Positions 10,341 through 21,420 of a DNA stretch of 64,000 bases are shown here, piece by piece. The stretch lies in NCBI RefSeq assembly GCF_047675955.1, contig NC_132926.1:11966826-12030825 (forward strand). Reading direction: 5' to 3'. The first letter of the stretch is position 1, and each line of letters opens with the position of its first letter. The notes under the pieces were generated by a model, which saw only the letters and a program-made list of their open reading frames with translations, was not told where the DNA came from and did no database searches. Source of the stretch: Chlorocebus sabaeus (taxonomy: Eukaryota > Chordata > Mammalia > Primates > Cercopithecidae). The position numbers and the translations under genes are program-made.

Positions 10341-10945
10341 TGGGTAGATGAAAGAAGGTATGGAAACGAGTCATTTTTGAACAGTTATAAATCACTGAAA
10401 AGTATGGCTTTATTCACTACAACCAGAGGGAAAGAGAGAGGGGTGGGAAACAGGCCTTGGGTTGGGTCCAGACCAGCTCATACCCTATTATTTGTTTGCA
10501 ATGCCTTTTCACTTGTGGCTTTTTATCTTGCCCATTCTTGAAAATTGCTAAAGAAATGGCCCTTCTCTGGTAATTCCTTTTGGTGGTCAGTATTCCTCAG
10601 GCAACTCTCTCCATTAGCATCACCATGGCAACCTGCCCACTCAAGGGGCTTGCAGCCCAGCTTCCCCCAGGGAGCAAGCAGCCGCTCCTCCAAGCCCCCA
10701 GGGCCTCCGTGGCTGGGCAGAGAAAAGGGAGCACAGCAATGTGAGCGCTTCTACCTGCAGGATCTGGGATGTGGGCGTAAGAGGACACGGGGCCTGTCAT
10801 ACAGCAGATGTACAAAACATGCTGGTAGAAGTGAAATGAGGCAACTCTATTTTGGGGTTTTCTGGAACACAGCAATTGTCCTGAGTCCAAAAACTGAAGC
10901 TGCCCCATGCTGCCAGGCAGTGATAGTGGGGGATCACTCTGGCCT
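10341..10945. other. Unassigned unique sequence
   Basis: I see no recognisable repeat. A 25-base segment at 10798-10822 recurs, with one mismatch, at 11966-11990. Confidence 0.5.
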
Positions 10946-11300
10946 AAGATAGTTCAATCCATCCATCCATTCATTCAACAATATCAATGGGCTGTGCAAC
11001 TATACTAACTACTACTAACAATGATGAAATAGATGCACTTCTGTCCTCATGTAGCTCACAGAATAGGGAGGAAATAGAAATATACAGTAAAATCTGGGGT
11101 CAGGGTGCTACTAAGAGGAACATGCAGGGTGGTGTGGGAGCCCAGATTTGGGGTGATCTGGGAGGGCTTCTCAGGGGAAGAGTCTTCAAGCCTGACTTTT
11201 GGATGAATAGGTAGGAGTCATCCAGTAACAAAAGGAGGGTGAATGCCTGCTCCAGGTGGGAGAAATGACATGTACAAAGGCCTCAAGGTGAAAGGATGAC
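10946..11300 (-). mobile_element. L2 LINE 3' end (antisense)
   Basis: 'ccattcattcaacaatatca', 'ctgtcctcatgtagctcaca' and 'gagggcttctcaggggaaga' are in L2 antisense order. It ends after 'atgtacaaaggcctcaaggt'. Confidence 0.7.
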
Positions 11301-11680
11301 TTTGACTGGAAACTCAAGACAACTTGTCTCAGTCAAGGTCTCATTTGTAAGCGACAAAAACTGAGTCTGGCTCATCCAAGCCGAAGAGGGATTGATTAAG
11401 TGACATTAGTTGGCCCACTGAAATCTCTGAGAAACTAAAATAAACTGGGAGGCTATGGGCCGGGAGCAACCCGTGAAATAACATGACGGAACTGGCCCTG
11501 TGAAGACACCCCCATCTTGGCTGCTGACACTAATTTGGTGGCTTGCATGGCCAAAATCCCTGAGGCTGAATTTTGGATGCTGCCCCTGGGAGCTAGAAGC
11601 CATGCACCTTGTGCCACCCGCTTCACAAACGGGGTCCCGTGTGGTTCCTAATTCTTCAGGTCAGAACTTCCCATTCAAAC
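11301..11680. repeat. Probable interspersed repeat, family unassigned
   Basis: 'tttgtaagcgacaaaaactg', 'gaagagggattgattaagtg' and 'ggaactggccctgtgaagac' resemble a moderately repeated primate element, perhaps an LTR. I cannot name it. Confidence 0.3.
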
Positions 11681-12394
11681 TCTAGGGCAGAAGGGTTTGA
11701 TTGACTGAGTCTAGCTCATTTAGCCTCCCCAGAGCTGCCAGAGAGGCTGGGAATGTGGCATTTCCAGTTTTACGATGAGAGGTAGGGTCTGCTTCATAAA
11801 GAAAACAGGAAGATTCCTGAATGTAACTTGAACATGTGAGTGTCCGTGGTCCTGTTATTTGACCCAAGTTGAGTCATTTGGATCAATAAATGACCCCTCC
11901 GAATTCTTCCCCTTAGTCCGCTTTGTGGTGTGCCTCTCTCTTGCAGTAGGAGCTTTCCCAGCTGGCATACAGCAGATGTACAAGACATGCAGTAGGAGCT
12001 TTCCCAGCTCCTACTGGGACGTTTTTGAATTCCTACTCTGTGAGCAAGGCATGATGCCATGCTTGAGGAATATTCATATGAATTAGAAGATGGAAATTCA
12101 CCTGGGCTTCAAGGGGCTGAAACATCAAATGGGAGAGAGAGATGAAGAATGAAACTAAACTTAAATTAGGCCGTTGCTTAAGGCAGGAACACATATTACT
12201 CTTTGGGTGTGTAGGGAGAGGATATTTGGTTCAGTCAGGACCTGGAGGAGGTTCTCAAGTCTTTTCACAGGATCCCCAGGGAGAGATGTGATGGCCCAGT
12301 TAAGCCTAGAGTGCTGGGGACAAGTGGAGATTTGGACATGTGGCAGGTCCTGCCTCGCCTTGAACTGGGGAGAAGATAGAAGTGGGAGAAGTTG
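11681..12394. other. Unassigned unique sequence with rearrangement scar
   Basis: No gene is visible. It contains the local duplication and hairpin at 11943-12015. Confidence 0.5.
11943..12015. repeat. Local duplication, dispersed-copy filler and hairpin
   Basis: A 21-base block (11943-11963) is repeated exactly at 11989-12009. Between the copies lies a segment matching 10798-10822 at 24 of 25 positions (11966-11990). The second block forms a perfect 10-base inverted repeat with a 5-base loop: agtaggagct (11991-12000), ttccc, agctcctact (12006-12015). This pattern is typical of serial template switching during repair. Confidence 0.85.
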
Positions 12395-12395
12395 A

Positions 12396-12665
12396 GGCTG
12401 GGTGCAGTGCCTCATGCCTGCAATCCCAGCACTTTGGGAGGCCCAGGCAGGAGGATGGCTTGAGTCCAGGAGTTCCAGATCAGGCTGGACAGCAAAATAA
12501 ATAAATAAAAATAGCTGGGCATAGTAGTACGGGCCTGTAGTCCCACCTACTGGTGAGGCTGAGGCGGGAGGATTGCTTGAGGCAGGAGTTCAAGGTTGCA
12601 GTGAGCTTTGATTGCACTAATGTACTTCAGCCTAGGCAACAGAGCAAGACCCTGTATCTAAAAAA
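12396..12665 (+). mobile_element. AluJ-like SINE
   Basis: This is a sense Alu with many substitutions, an internal A-rich linker 'aaataaataaataaaaa' and an 'agagcaagaccctgtatct' end. A short 'agaagt' flank on both sides may be the target duplication. Confidence 0.88.
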
Positions 12666-13477
12666 GAAGTAGGGGAGGTGGAGTGTCAGGAGCTGTACCC
12701 AGCACTGTGAATTTTTTTTTGTCAGCAAGGTCAAAGTTTAGTACACAAATAAAGCAAGACTTGAGCTCAGACTTCTCAAAGAGAAGATGCAATTTGCCCA
12801 CGTCCACACAGCCTGTGTAAGAGTCCACTACCTTCAAACCCAGTCTCACTGCACTACTCAATAGCAGCAGCCTTCAGAAATGAATTTTTCTACGCGCAGA
12901 GTTTTCCAAGTCTCACCACACAAAACAAAAGGGGAGAACATCCCCCATTCTCTGTCCCCATGCTGCCAGTGAAGGTAATGACTGATGGCTGAGCCACAGG
13001 GAGACTTCCTGGGCGACTGTATCGGCTGGATACTGTATCAGCTGGCTACTGCTTAGAGCCTGCTCGTGCTGGTGCTCCAGGGTAGTAAACAGAGGGGCAG
13101 GAGCTGCTGCATGCATTTTACACTGTCAGTTTCTCCAGGTCAGGCTGCATGCTTGTGAAGGACTGAACGAAACAGACAGTGGTGTGGCAATTTCCCTCAT
13201 CTTAGCACAAACTTCTGGGATGCCGGGCAAATCAAACTTTCTTCACCCAGGGAAGGGAGCAGAGAGTGCAGTGACGAATTAGTATTAAAGAGTTAGGATT
13301 AAAGGAACAATGATGCCCAATCACCTTCTTTCACCTCGTTAGTATGGCGGGGCTTTAGGCCCTGATAATTTAGACCCAAGGAGATCTCTGCAGATGGAAA
13401 GGGAGTGGTGGATGGTGGTTAATCGCTGCTGGATGAAATTTGGGAAGGCCGACTATGTGCCTGTGAGGGAAGGAGGC
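12666..13477. other. Unassigned, with a MIR-like trace
   Basis: 12755-12870 ('gatgcaatttgcccacgtcc') looks like antisense MIR. The remainder is unique. A 16-base tandem duplication is visible at about 13016-13047. Confidence 0.4.
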
Positions 13478-13640
13478 AACAGGTTCACATCCAAGCTCTG
13501 ACACTTACCAGCCATGTGGTCTTCAGCAAGCTTCATCTCAGTGCCTCAGTTTCTTCATTTGCAAAGTGAGAATGATAACAGGAGGAAACTTGGAAGGGAG
13601 CCATGTGGCTTAACAAATACCAGCAAAGCGCTTTGTAAGC
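13478..13640 (+). mobile_element. MIR SINE
   Basis: 'ctctgacacttaccagccat' followed by 'gcctcagtttcttcatttgc' is the sense MIR core. Confidence 0.75.
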
Positions 13641-13792
13641 AGCAGTTGCCACCCCAGGAATCCACCTCGGGATCCGCAGTCCTCTCACTCACAGCCATGG
13701 TGGCAGGCGCTGGCCAGGTCTTCTCTTGGCTCGCCCTCTGCTTTTCCAGTTGGCCTGATATGGTCATTGACTCTCCACTCAGGAAGGACCAT

Positions 13793-14090
13793 CTATTCAT
13801 TCATTCATTTGACGAATGAGCATCTACTATACGTCTGAGGCACTGGGAGACAACAGTGAAGGAGGCAGACCGGGCCCTGCCCCCACAACGGGGCTCTGCA
13901 CTGCACGTGTAGGTGCTCATGTGATTATAAAACCCCAGGGCCCACAGGAAGGAAAGCTCCCGCCTGCAGTGACAGAGCTGGCCAGGGAGAGCCCGCCACA
14001 TGCACCTTGTTCATCACCCTTGTGTTTCCAACCTCACTGGCACAGGGTAGCTGCTCAATCCATACTTGCTGAATTGATGAAAAAATGGAT
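13793..14090 (-). mobile_element. L2 LINE fragments
   Basis: 'attcattcattcatttgacg' and 'gagcatctactatacgtctg' are antisense L2 3' end. A short sense L2 terminus ('agggtagctgctcaatccat') sits at about 14030-14090. The two pieces therefore lie in opposite orientation. Confidence 0.6.
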
Positions 14091-14549
14091 TAATAATGCC
14101 TAGCTGAGTGCTCTTTCCTGACTTCCATCAAAATAATCGGAAAGTGAGGATTTGTGTGGACTGAGGATTAGTGTTTCCCACCGTGTGGCCCCAGCTCAAT
14201 TCTTCCTCTGCAAAGAGTGGGCTGAGAGAGCGGGAGGGGGTTTTATTTCTGCTCTCAGGCCACTGCATCTGGAGCCAAAGTAATGCAACAATGTCAATCA
14301 GAAATGGGATTATGTCCAGATAATCACATAACTATCCATGCCTGCAGATCTTCTCAGGTATGCAGTCCTGAGGTCTAAAGAAAACCAGACTTGGGGAAGA
14401 AGGTTTTTTTTTTAAAAAAAAGAAAAATATATAATTAGTAGACACTGGTAGTGTTGTATTCAGAATCCAGCAAATTACATGCCTTGTTTTTGTAGGGGTT
14501 GGGACAAGAATCCAAATGGTTTCTTGGTAGGCACAAGAATCCAAATGGC
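14091..14549. other. Unassigned, with A/T tract and short tandem duplication
   Basis: A T10-A8 junction lies at 14405-14422. Two imperfect copies of a 27-29 base unit (14504-14532 and 14533-14559) run into the MLT1 LTR start. No gene is seen. Confidence 0.5.
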
Positions 14550-15057
14550 TGTGGTAGGCACAACAGTGGCCCTCTAAAGACATCCACATCCTCATCCCTG
14601 TGCCTGTGAGTATGTCGCCTTGCGTGGCAGAGGGTCACAGAGGTTGCAGATGGGATTGAGGTTGTCAATCAGCTGGCGTTAAAGTGGGAAGATTATCCCG
14701 GGTTATCTGGGTAGGCCTGTGGAATCCCCTGGGTCTCGACCAATGACATAGGGAGGCACGAGAGAGAGAACAGAGGTGGCAGCCTGAGAAAGACTTGGCC
14801 CGACACTGCTGGCTTTGAAGACGGAGGAAGGGGCCTTAAGCCAAAGCATGGGGTCAGTCTCTAGACACTGGAAAAGGCAAGGAAACAGGCTTCCCCCAGG
14901 ACTCCAGAAGGAATGCAGCTCTGCCAACACCCGGATCCAGGCCGGGGAGACTCATTTTGGATTTCTGATCTCCAGAAACGTCAGATAATAAAGGTGTGTT
15001 GTTTGAAGCCACTGAGTTTCTGGTCATTTGTTCCAGTGGCAATAGGAAGCTAATACT
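14550..15057 (+). mobile_element. MLT1 (ERVL-MaLR) LTR
   Basis: It starts 'tgtggtaggcacaacagtgg' and contains 'aagattatcccgggttatct' and 'ggaaaaggcaaggaaacagg'. It ends 'gataataaaggtgtgttgtt' then 'aggaagctaatact'. Length (508 bp) and motif order fit an MLT1B/C-type solo LTR. Confidence 0.88.
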
Positions 15058-15374
15058 GAGGTCCATTTACCACGTCTGCATACTTAAAGTTACGAATCAA
15101 GTCAATCACTGGTTAAATATAAAATGTTCTACATTAACAGATATATCTTCTTAACCATTTGGGTTTGCACATTTACACCCACCTGGGAGGTCCTCAGCAG
15201 AACCTGGCTGTGTGGGGAAAGCAAACCCCAGATCCCACCACTGCCCTGGGCCTGACTCCCTTTCTCTTCCTTCTACTTCCTGCCCATTTCTGGTGGGAGG
15301 GCACATGCCTGTAGGTACCCCAGCCTGCTGCCCAAGTCCCTCCATGGCTCCTGCAAGCAGCTGCTTCATTTGCA
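15058..15374. other. Unassigned unique sequence
   Basis: I see no repeat or exon. Confidence 0.5.
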
Positions 15375-15583
15375 TCTTGAGATGTCCTCAACAGCACCTT
15401 CTAGGGTGCAGATCTTTTTGCTGCAGTGAAAGAGGGGCTTATGCAGAATGTTATTGTCAGTCTAGGCATGTTTCACACAGAGGAGAGCTCAGGATGAGGA
15501 CAGGAGTGGTGGCAGGAACTCAATCTATTACAGCAAGTTTTTTGATGTAGTTATGCTCCAGGGATGTAGAATCCTGTGCCTTT
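15375..15583 (+). repeat. Long inverted repeat, left arm
   Basis: This about 209-base arm aligns to the reverse complement of 16275-16485 at about 87-88% identity by hand count, with only one or two single-base gaps. Exact shared runs include 'gagatgtcctcaacagcacc' and 'tttcacacagaggagagctc'. I do not recognise the family. Confidence 0.9.
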
Positions 15584-16274
15584 GTGTGCAAGGAATCCTT
15601 TCTACAAAACCCCCTAAAAAAATAATCATTCTACCTGTTCTTGAATATGTCTTCCACAGAAGGCTCACTACTTTACATGGCTGTCTCTCTAACAGTGAAA
15701 AGGTTGAGGCCAGCCCTGCTTTCTTCCCACTTCTATGGATTGGTTTTGACCTTGGCCTCTGCATCTCTTTTTCCCGAGGTTGATTTGGTTTCCAAGCCCT
15801 CCCCGCACATTGGAACTGTAGGGTGTTCACCAAATGTGTAATAAATAGCACGCTTTGGTTCAGAAGGTTTGCCTCTCTCCATAAATGGTCACTTCAGGGC
15901 CGGGGGAGGTGGGGAATGAGGCATTTTTATGTGGCAACAAAACACAGCTGCTCATCACCTTATCACCCAGCTGTGCCTAGGTGGTGATCTGAGCCACCTT
16001 TGGGTCTGGACAAGAGGGGTGCCTAACATGGAACCCCTGCTTTAGACCCTCTCTGGACCCTCCTCTAGCTGAGTCCCTCGCCACAGGATGAAGGAAGGGA
16101 AAGGGCCAAGGTGGGTTTGCCCACCCAGAGCCCACTCCCTCCTTCTGTCTAGACCAGGCTGTGGGTACCCTATCCCTATCTGGGTACCCAGAATCCCCTA
16201 TCCAAATAGGCCTGGGGCTGATTCCAGGGCCTGCCCGGGCCTGTTCTCTGGGATTGTCTTTAATCCCAGAAATC
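15584..16274. other. Spacer of the long inverted repeat
   Basis: These 691 bases lie between the arms. No repeat or gene is recognised. A small inverted motif 'tgggtaccc' occurs twice near 16162-16190. Confidence 0.6.
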
Positions 16275-16485
16275 CTGAAGACACAGGATTCTACATCCCT
16301 GAAGCATAATCAATCAGAAAGCTTGTTCTAATAGATTGAGTTCCCGCCTCCATTCCTGTCCCCTGTCCTGAGCTCTCCTCTGTGTGAAACACGTCTACAC
16401 TGACAATATCGTTCTGCATAAGCCCCTCTCTCACAGCAGCAAAAATATCTGCACTCTAGAAGGTGCTGTTGAGGACATCTCATGA
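16275..16485 (-). repeat. Long inverted repeat, right arm
   Basis: This is the reverse-complement partner of 15375-15583. Homology continues through 'ggatgtagaatcctgtg' (innermost) and stops about 10 bases further in. It also stops abruptly on the outer side. Confidence 0.9.
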
Positions 16486-18054
16486 CTCAAGTGGGGCGAC
16501 GTCCTCTCCAGATTGTCTTGGCAAAAATGGGAAACTCCTGAGCGCAGTGACCGAGTGTCTTGAGAGTCCTGTGTGGTCCCCAGAGCCAGACAGGGCAGGG
16601 CAGAGCTAGAAGGCCTTTCCCTGGAGAAATTCATCCTGAATGCTGAATGGGCCCTGTCTCTTCTTAACTTGACATGAAGGCCCAGGGTCAAGGTGGATCC
16701 TAGATGGTTCGGTCCAGAGCCCTTTGCAGACAAGAAAACTGAAGCTCAGAATAGGACAGCGACTTGGACAAAGTCACATAATTACGGCCACCATTTCTAG
16801 GAACAAGACCAGATTCCTTTCCAGGGCCCCTGGGCCCCTGAGGATCTGGCCCTGATGACCTCTCCAGTTTCACAAAGGCTCCCAGCTCTGTGGCCTTTTC
16901 TCTGATCTCTGAAAGGCCTGTGCTTGCTTGGCCCCCGGGGTCTTTGCAGCGCTGTCTCCTTAAGGGCCTCAGAGCTCATATGGGGCCAAGCTGGGATTTG
17001 ACTCCAGGGTGCACCGTCTTAAGTACTGCACATGTCAGTGGGTGAGGATGCTTCATAAAGGTTTGGGACGGACAAAAGCTTGAGAATAATCTTGGCTTGA
17101 GCACTGAGTGGTGGCTTCCTCTTGCTGGATAGAGTATCAGCTATGCTCATTGTAGTAAACAGTAGTCAACACTTGTTCATTCTTAAAGATCGCATTTTCT
17201 TTCAAGAGCCAAGCCATGGGACGGTTCTGGGTATACGGCACTTGAGGAAAATCTGGAGTGGGCTCTAGGGCCGCAGGTGCCTCTTACCTCCTGGGCTTCT
17301 CAGACTCCCACCTGAGTCCCTGGCTGAGACAGAAACACCATTGATCGCCTGCCACACAGAGGTACAAAGTGCGCAAAGATACAAACCCTGCACGTGGGCA
17401 CATGGACCAGAGGCTCACAGACTGGCACCCCACTCCACCCCTCCCCAGCACCAGAGGTACACATGCTCTGAGGTGTCTGTGCCCTCAGGGGCCTCGTTTG
17501 TTCCACACTCCCTGGAGCTAGCCCTGTTATCTGAATCACAAAGCCTCTCTACAAAGTACCAAGTTCTCACTGCTTCCTACTAGTTAGACTTTAGACAGAT
17601 CTGTGTGTAACTGCGCACACGTGGATGCATGAAAGGGGCTTTGAGTTCTGATCTCATCCCTGCCAGGGCAGAGGCCCTGCTGGGCTGGGAGGACAGCTGG
17701 AGGAAGATCAATGCAAACTGAAAATAAAGTTTAGTTATGGGAACTAAAGGAAGCCATGTTTCTTGCACACCTGAGTGCATACTAAAATTCGTGCCTGTCA
17801 CCCATGGTCACATCTGATCACTGACAAAGAGGGCGATGGCAGACTGAGGGAAGGAAGCAAGAACAGAGGCATGGAAGGGAGGAGCTCAGACAGGGCAATG
17901 GGAACCAGGGCACTGGACCAGAGGGAGAGAACGCCTGTGAGGCGGCAACCCAGCCTGACTCCTGGGTCCTCCATGCTGTCCAGGGCAGGAGCTTCAGCCA
18001 AGGACAAACCCTCCACTTTTCCGTTGCCTTACAGCTTACAGTTTAGTACATCAT
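16486..18054. other. Unassigned, with weak MIR traces
   Basis: Antisense MIR-like text occurs at 16715-16800 ('agacaagaaaactgaagctc') and about 16980-17025. The remaining sequence is unique, and its short frames have no coding character. Confidence 0.4.
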
Positions 18055-18210
18055 GATATCAGTTAACCCCCAACTCTCCCTGGAGGTAGGTACTGTAAAT
18101 TTCTGCACTTCAGAGATAAGCAGGTGAGGCTCAAGGTTCCACCATGAATCTGTGGTAGGGGCATGACGGGAATTCCAGATATCTGTGTTCGAATTCCGTC
18201 AAGAGGGATC
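18055..18210 (-). mobile_element. MIR SINE
   Basis: 'ctggaggtaggtactgtaaa' followed by 'cagagataagcaggtgaggctcaag' is degraded antisense MIR. Confidence 0.55.
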
Positions 18211-18359
18211 ATGCGTCATACTCGCCTGGCTTCTACCCCTTTACTCAGCCACGAAACAACCCCCATCTGTGGTCTCAGCATCCTCATGCTCCTGGAAACC
18301 CTCTGACACTCCCCTAGGAGGGGGTCAGGCAAGGGCACTCCCCTGGGAATCAATTTCCT

Positions 18360-18470
18360 TCAGTTCCGCATTTCCTATAAGTTGTTGTGTGGCCTGGGGG
18401 AGGCCCCCTTCCTCAGCGTCCTCAGTTTTGTCATCTGTGAAATAACTGAGACCCTGCTCTGGGATCTGGG
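18360..18470 (+). mobile_element. MIR SINE fragment
   Basis: 'cctcagttttgtcatctgtg' preceded by 'gttgtgtggcctggggga' is a sense MIR core. Confidence 0.6.
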
Positions 18471-18537
18471 ACCACCGCTGTGTATTTGTGGTTTAAATGG
18501 CCTTATTGCACTTTTCTGTGTAGCTCTCTGGGCCCTT

Positions 18538-18900
18538 GTGTATTGGTTTGCTCCGGCTGATATCACAAGGTGTCACAGACTGGGTGGGTTAAACAAAAAT
18601 TCATTTTCTTCCAATGCTGAAGTCTGAGATGAAGGTGTCAGCAGATTGGTTCCCCCTGAGGCCTCTCTCCTTCGCTTGCAGACGGCCGCCTTCTCCGTGT
18701 CTTCATGTGGTCTTACCTCTGTGTGTCTATGTCTTATTCTCTTCTCACAGAGATACCAGTCATATAGGATGAGGGCTCACCCTAATGACCTCACTTTAAT
18801 GTAATTACCCATTTAAAGGCCCTGTCTCCAAGAACAGTCCCATTCCAAGGTTCTGCCTTCAGCACGTGAGTTTGGGGAAGACAGAACTCAGCCCGTAGCA
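18538..18900 (-). mobile_element. MLT1A-type (ERVL-MaLR) LTR
   Basis: It begins 'tgtattggtttgctccggct' and carries 'cagactgggtgggttaaaca' and 'cctctctccttcgcttgcag'. It ends 'gaactcagcccgtagca', exactly the reverse complement layout of an MLT1A LTR. The length of 363 bp is close to full. Confidence 0.9.
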
Positions 18901-20004
18901 CGTGGATGGCCACATGTGGGCAGCCAGCCATACCCCGGTTGTATGAAAGAAGGGATAGGCCTCTTCTCCAGGCTCTAAGCCCCCTCAAGGCTGCGAGCCC
19001 ACTTCTCTTCAGCAGACTGCCCCAGGCCCACAAGAAAGGAGCCCACCTGGTGTCCCATGACTGAGTTGTGGGCTGGCACTGCCACTGGGGAAGGGGAATG
19101 TTGCTGGAAGCCTTAGGGACTTGCCAGGCCTGCTCCTGTAGGCTTCACCTGGGAGTACTGAGGCTGAGGGTTCCTCAGGCTAGCGCACCCTGCTCACAGC
19201 AGCCTGCCACTGCTCCCAAGGCTCTTGTAGATAAGCCCCACAAAGTGGTCAGGCTGGATTTCACCTTCTGGCCCAGCAGGCATCCAGCCTCCTACTTGTG
19301 GAGTGGCAGCTGAAAGAGCCAGGTGGGCAGATGCTGAGCTCTGCACCCCACCCCACCTCCCACCCCCCACATTGTGCCAGGCTCTCCTGACACATTGCAG
19401 GAGAAAGCAGCATTGGCCTGTGTCAAGGGGACCTGCTTGGAAGGCAGCCCAGCCAGGGGCCCTTGTTCCTCACTTGTGCCTGCCTGCCAGGTTGCCTGGG
19501 GAGCTTCATAAATGCTGCAATTTGTGGAATTAAAGTTTCCTTCTTATTTGCATCTGGTGGCATGGGGTCAGGGAACAGGGCATGAGAGGTGAAACCTGAA
19601 GGTTTCTGATTGGTTCCTGGGCCTCCACAGCAGCCCTAACCCCATCCAGTTCACCCAGTTTATTAAATAGATATAGAAGCCCTTATTCCCAGCTGTTCCA
19701 TCTTCCCCGGGCATGTGAGTACAACTGATTCTTTTTCTCCTGTGAATCTGTCCATTGTCAGTTAATTTGTAGCCCTCCACTCCACCACTAGGATCTACGT
19801 TGATAGAGAGGGAATATTTTCTTCCCAATAGATTCTTAGAAGCGAAACACACAGAAGCCAGGGGAAGAGTGCTCAGAAATGGTGAAAGGTACCCAAGGAG
19901 TCTGAGTGGCATATGGACAGTCCCACATGCAGTGTCCAGGCACAAAGGAGTACTGGACGTTTCCAGCACCACAATGTGCCGCTCGGTGCAGGGTGCTCCA
20001 GATG
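18901..20004. other. Unassigned sequence
   Basis: I see no exon. 19700-19800 ('ctcctgtgaatctgtccatt') may be the 3' end of a degraded ERV LTR. A minus-strand frame at 19568-20035 crosses it and is judged accidental. Confidence 0.4.
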
Positions 20005-20400
20005 CTGGGCAGTCCTTTGAGGGGGAATGGAACATCAGAGAGGGCTTCCTAGAGGAAGAAATATGTAGAAGTCAGATACGGGGAGTGTTCTAGACCAAGG
20101 GAGTGGGCCGTGCAATGGCTTGGGTGTAAGAAAGAGTACGGGCTGACTTTAGAACTTCTTGTGGCCCCCCACCCCCCCAAGAGTGTGGAAGGCTATATAG
20201 GAGGGTGGTGAGGCTAGTGGGGTGGGCAAGTGGCTTGGGGCCTTGGCAGCCAGGATGGAGAGGAGCTTGGGCTTCATGCTGGGGCTAAAAGAAGCCTTGC
20301 AAAGGCTTTAATCTGGGCAGGTCCATGGGCAATTTTAAAAATGTTATTTTAGAAAGCTCCCTCAGATGAGGAATTGATTTCAGGGGAGTGGCGAGGGGGC
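20005..20400 (-). mobile_element. L2 LINE (antisense)
   Basis: 'agagggcttcctagaggaag' and later 'gagcttgggcttcatgctgg' to 'ttttagaaagctccctcaga' follow L2 antisense order. A C-run (20165-20179) interrupts it. Confidence 0.6.
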
Positions 20401-21259
20401 CAGGGCTGCCTCTGGGCCAGCTCCTCAACCTGGGACAGGAGACCCTCCTCACCTCTCCAGTGTGCCCTGCTGTCCCCACACAAGGTATTTTCAAGCCCGG
20501 AGTGGGCCCTGCTTTGAGCTCAAGCCGGAGTCTGAACACTAGAGCCTTGTCTGCAGTGAGCCAAGGGGCTGATGGGAAAAGCTCAGTGCCGGTCTGGGGT
20601 CAAGGCTGAGGGAGAAGTGCTGGCACAGCCTGCGTGGGAAGGAGAAGCCACTAACAAGGCTGGGCGAGGTTCGGGGCCTGAATAACATCCAGAGGGATGG
20701 AGAGAACCAAATTCCACTGGGGTCAGAGAGCCTTCCAGAGCCTCTTGATAAAGCCAGTCCTCCAAGCCTTGAGCCTCTGCATATGTTTCTGGAAATACTG
20801 AGGCTGGTGCCAGGAAGGACAGCAGGGAGCAGGCAGGGGGCTCTGTGGAGGGACCAAGGCTAGAAATGGTAATATGGTGTGAAACTGGGGGATTGGCCTC
20901 AGAGCCAACTCCGGGGAAGGAGCCTTTCTTCATGGCCCAAGGTTTGTTCGGTCATGTGCTGATGGCCCAGGAGATCACCTCAGTGCTACTCTGAAGGCTG
21001 TGCAAAGGCCCGGAGGTAGGGGAAATCTGGATGGTTTGGGATCTTCTTGCAGTTCCATCTGAGAGAGGGAAGAGGTCAGAGGAAGCATGGTGGGCTGGAG
21101 GATTACCTTCCTCCATGGACCCTGTCCAGAGTGGCTGCTCAGGGCTCAAGGACAGAGTCTGCTTTGAAGGGGAGGGTCCATTCTGCTCCAGCCAGTCCCC
21201 CTCCTATCTCTGAGCCTGCTGAGGAAGATACCTGTGCTGCACTGGATTTCAGGCCCTAG
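20401..21259. other. Unassigned unique sequence
   Basis: No repeat or gene is recognised. Confidence 0.5.
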
Positions 21260-21420
21260 ATCATGGGGCCCAACAGTCCGGGTTCAAATCTTGGCTCTGC
21301 TCCCTTGGGAAGGTTGCCTCATGTCTCTTGGCTCATCTCTGGTCTCTCAAATGGGGGTGAGCAGGGATTTGAAGGTTCGTTTGGAGGATCTCACAAGTCA
21401 ATACACATTCATGGCTGTGA
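21260..21420 (+). mobile_element. MIR SINE
   Basis: 'agtccgggttcaaatcttgg' with 'ctcatctctggtctctcaaatggg' is the sense MIR core. Confidence 0.75.

Noticed and set aside
19568..20035. 155-residue minus-strand reading frame
   Set aside because: It overlaps LTR-like and L2-like sequence and has no recognisable motif.
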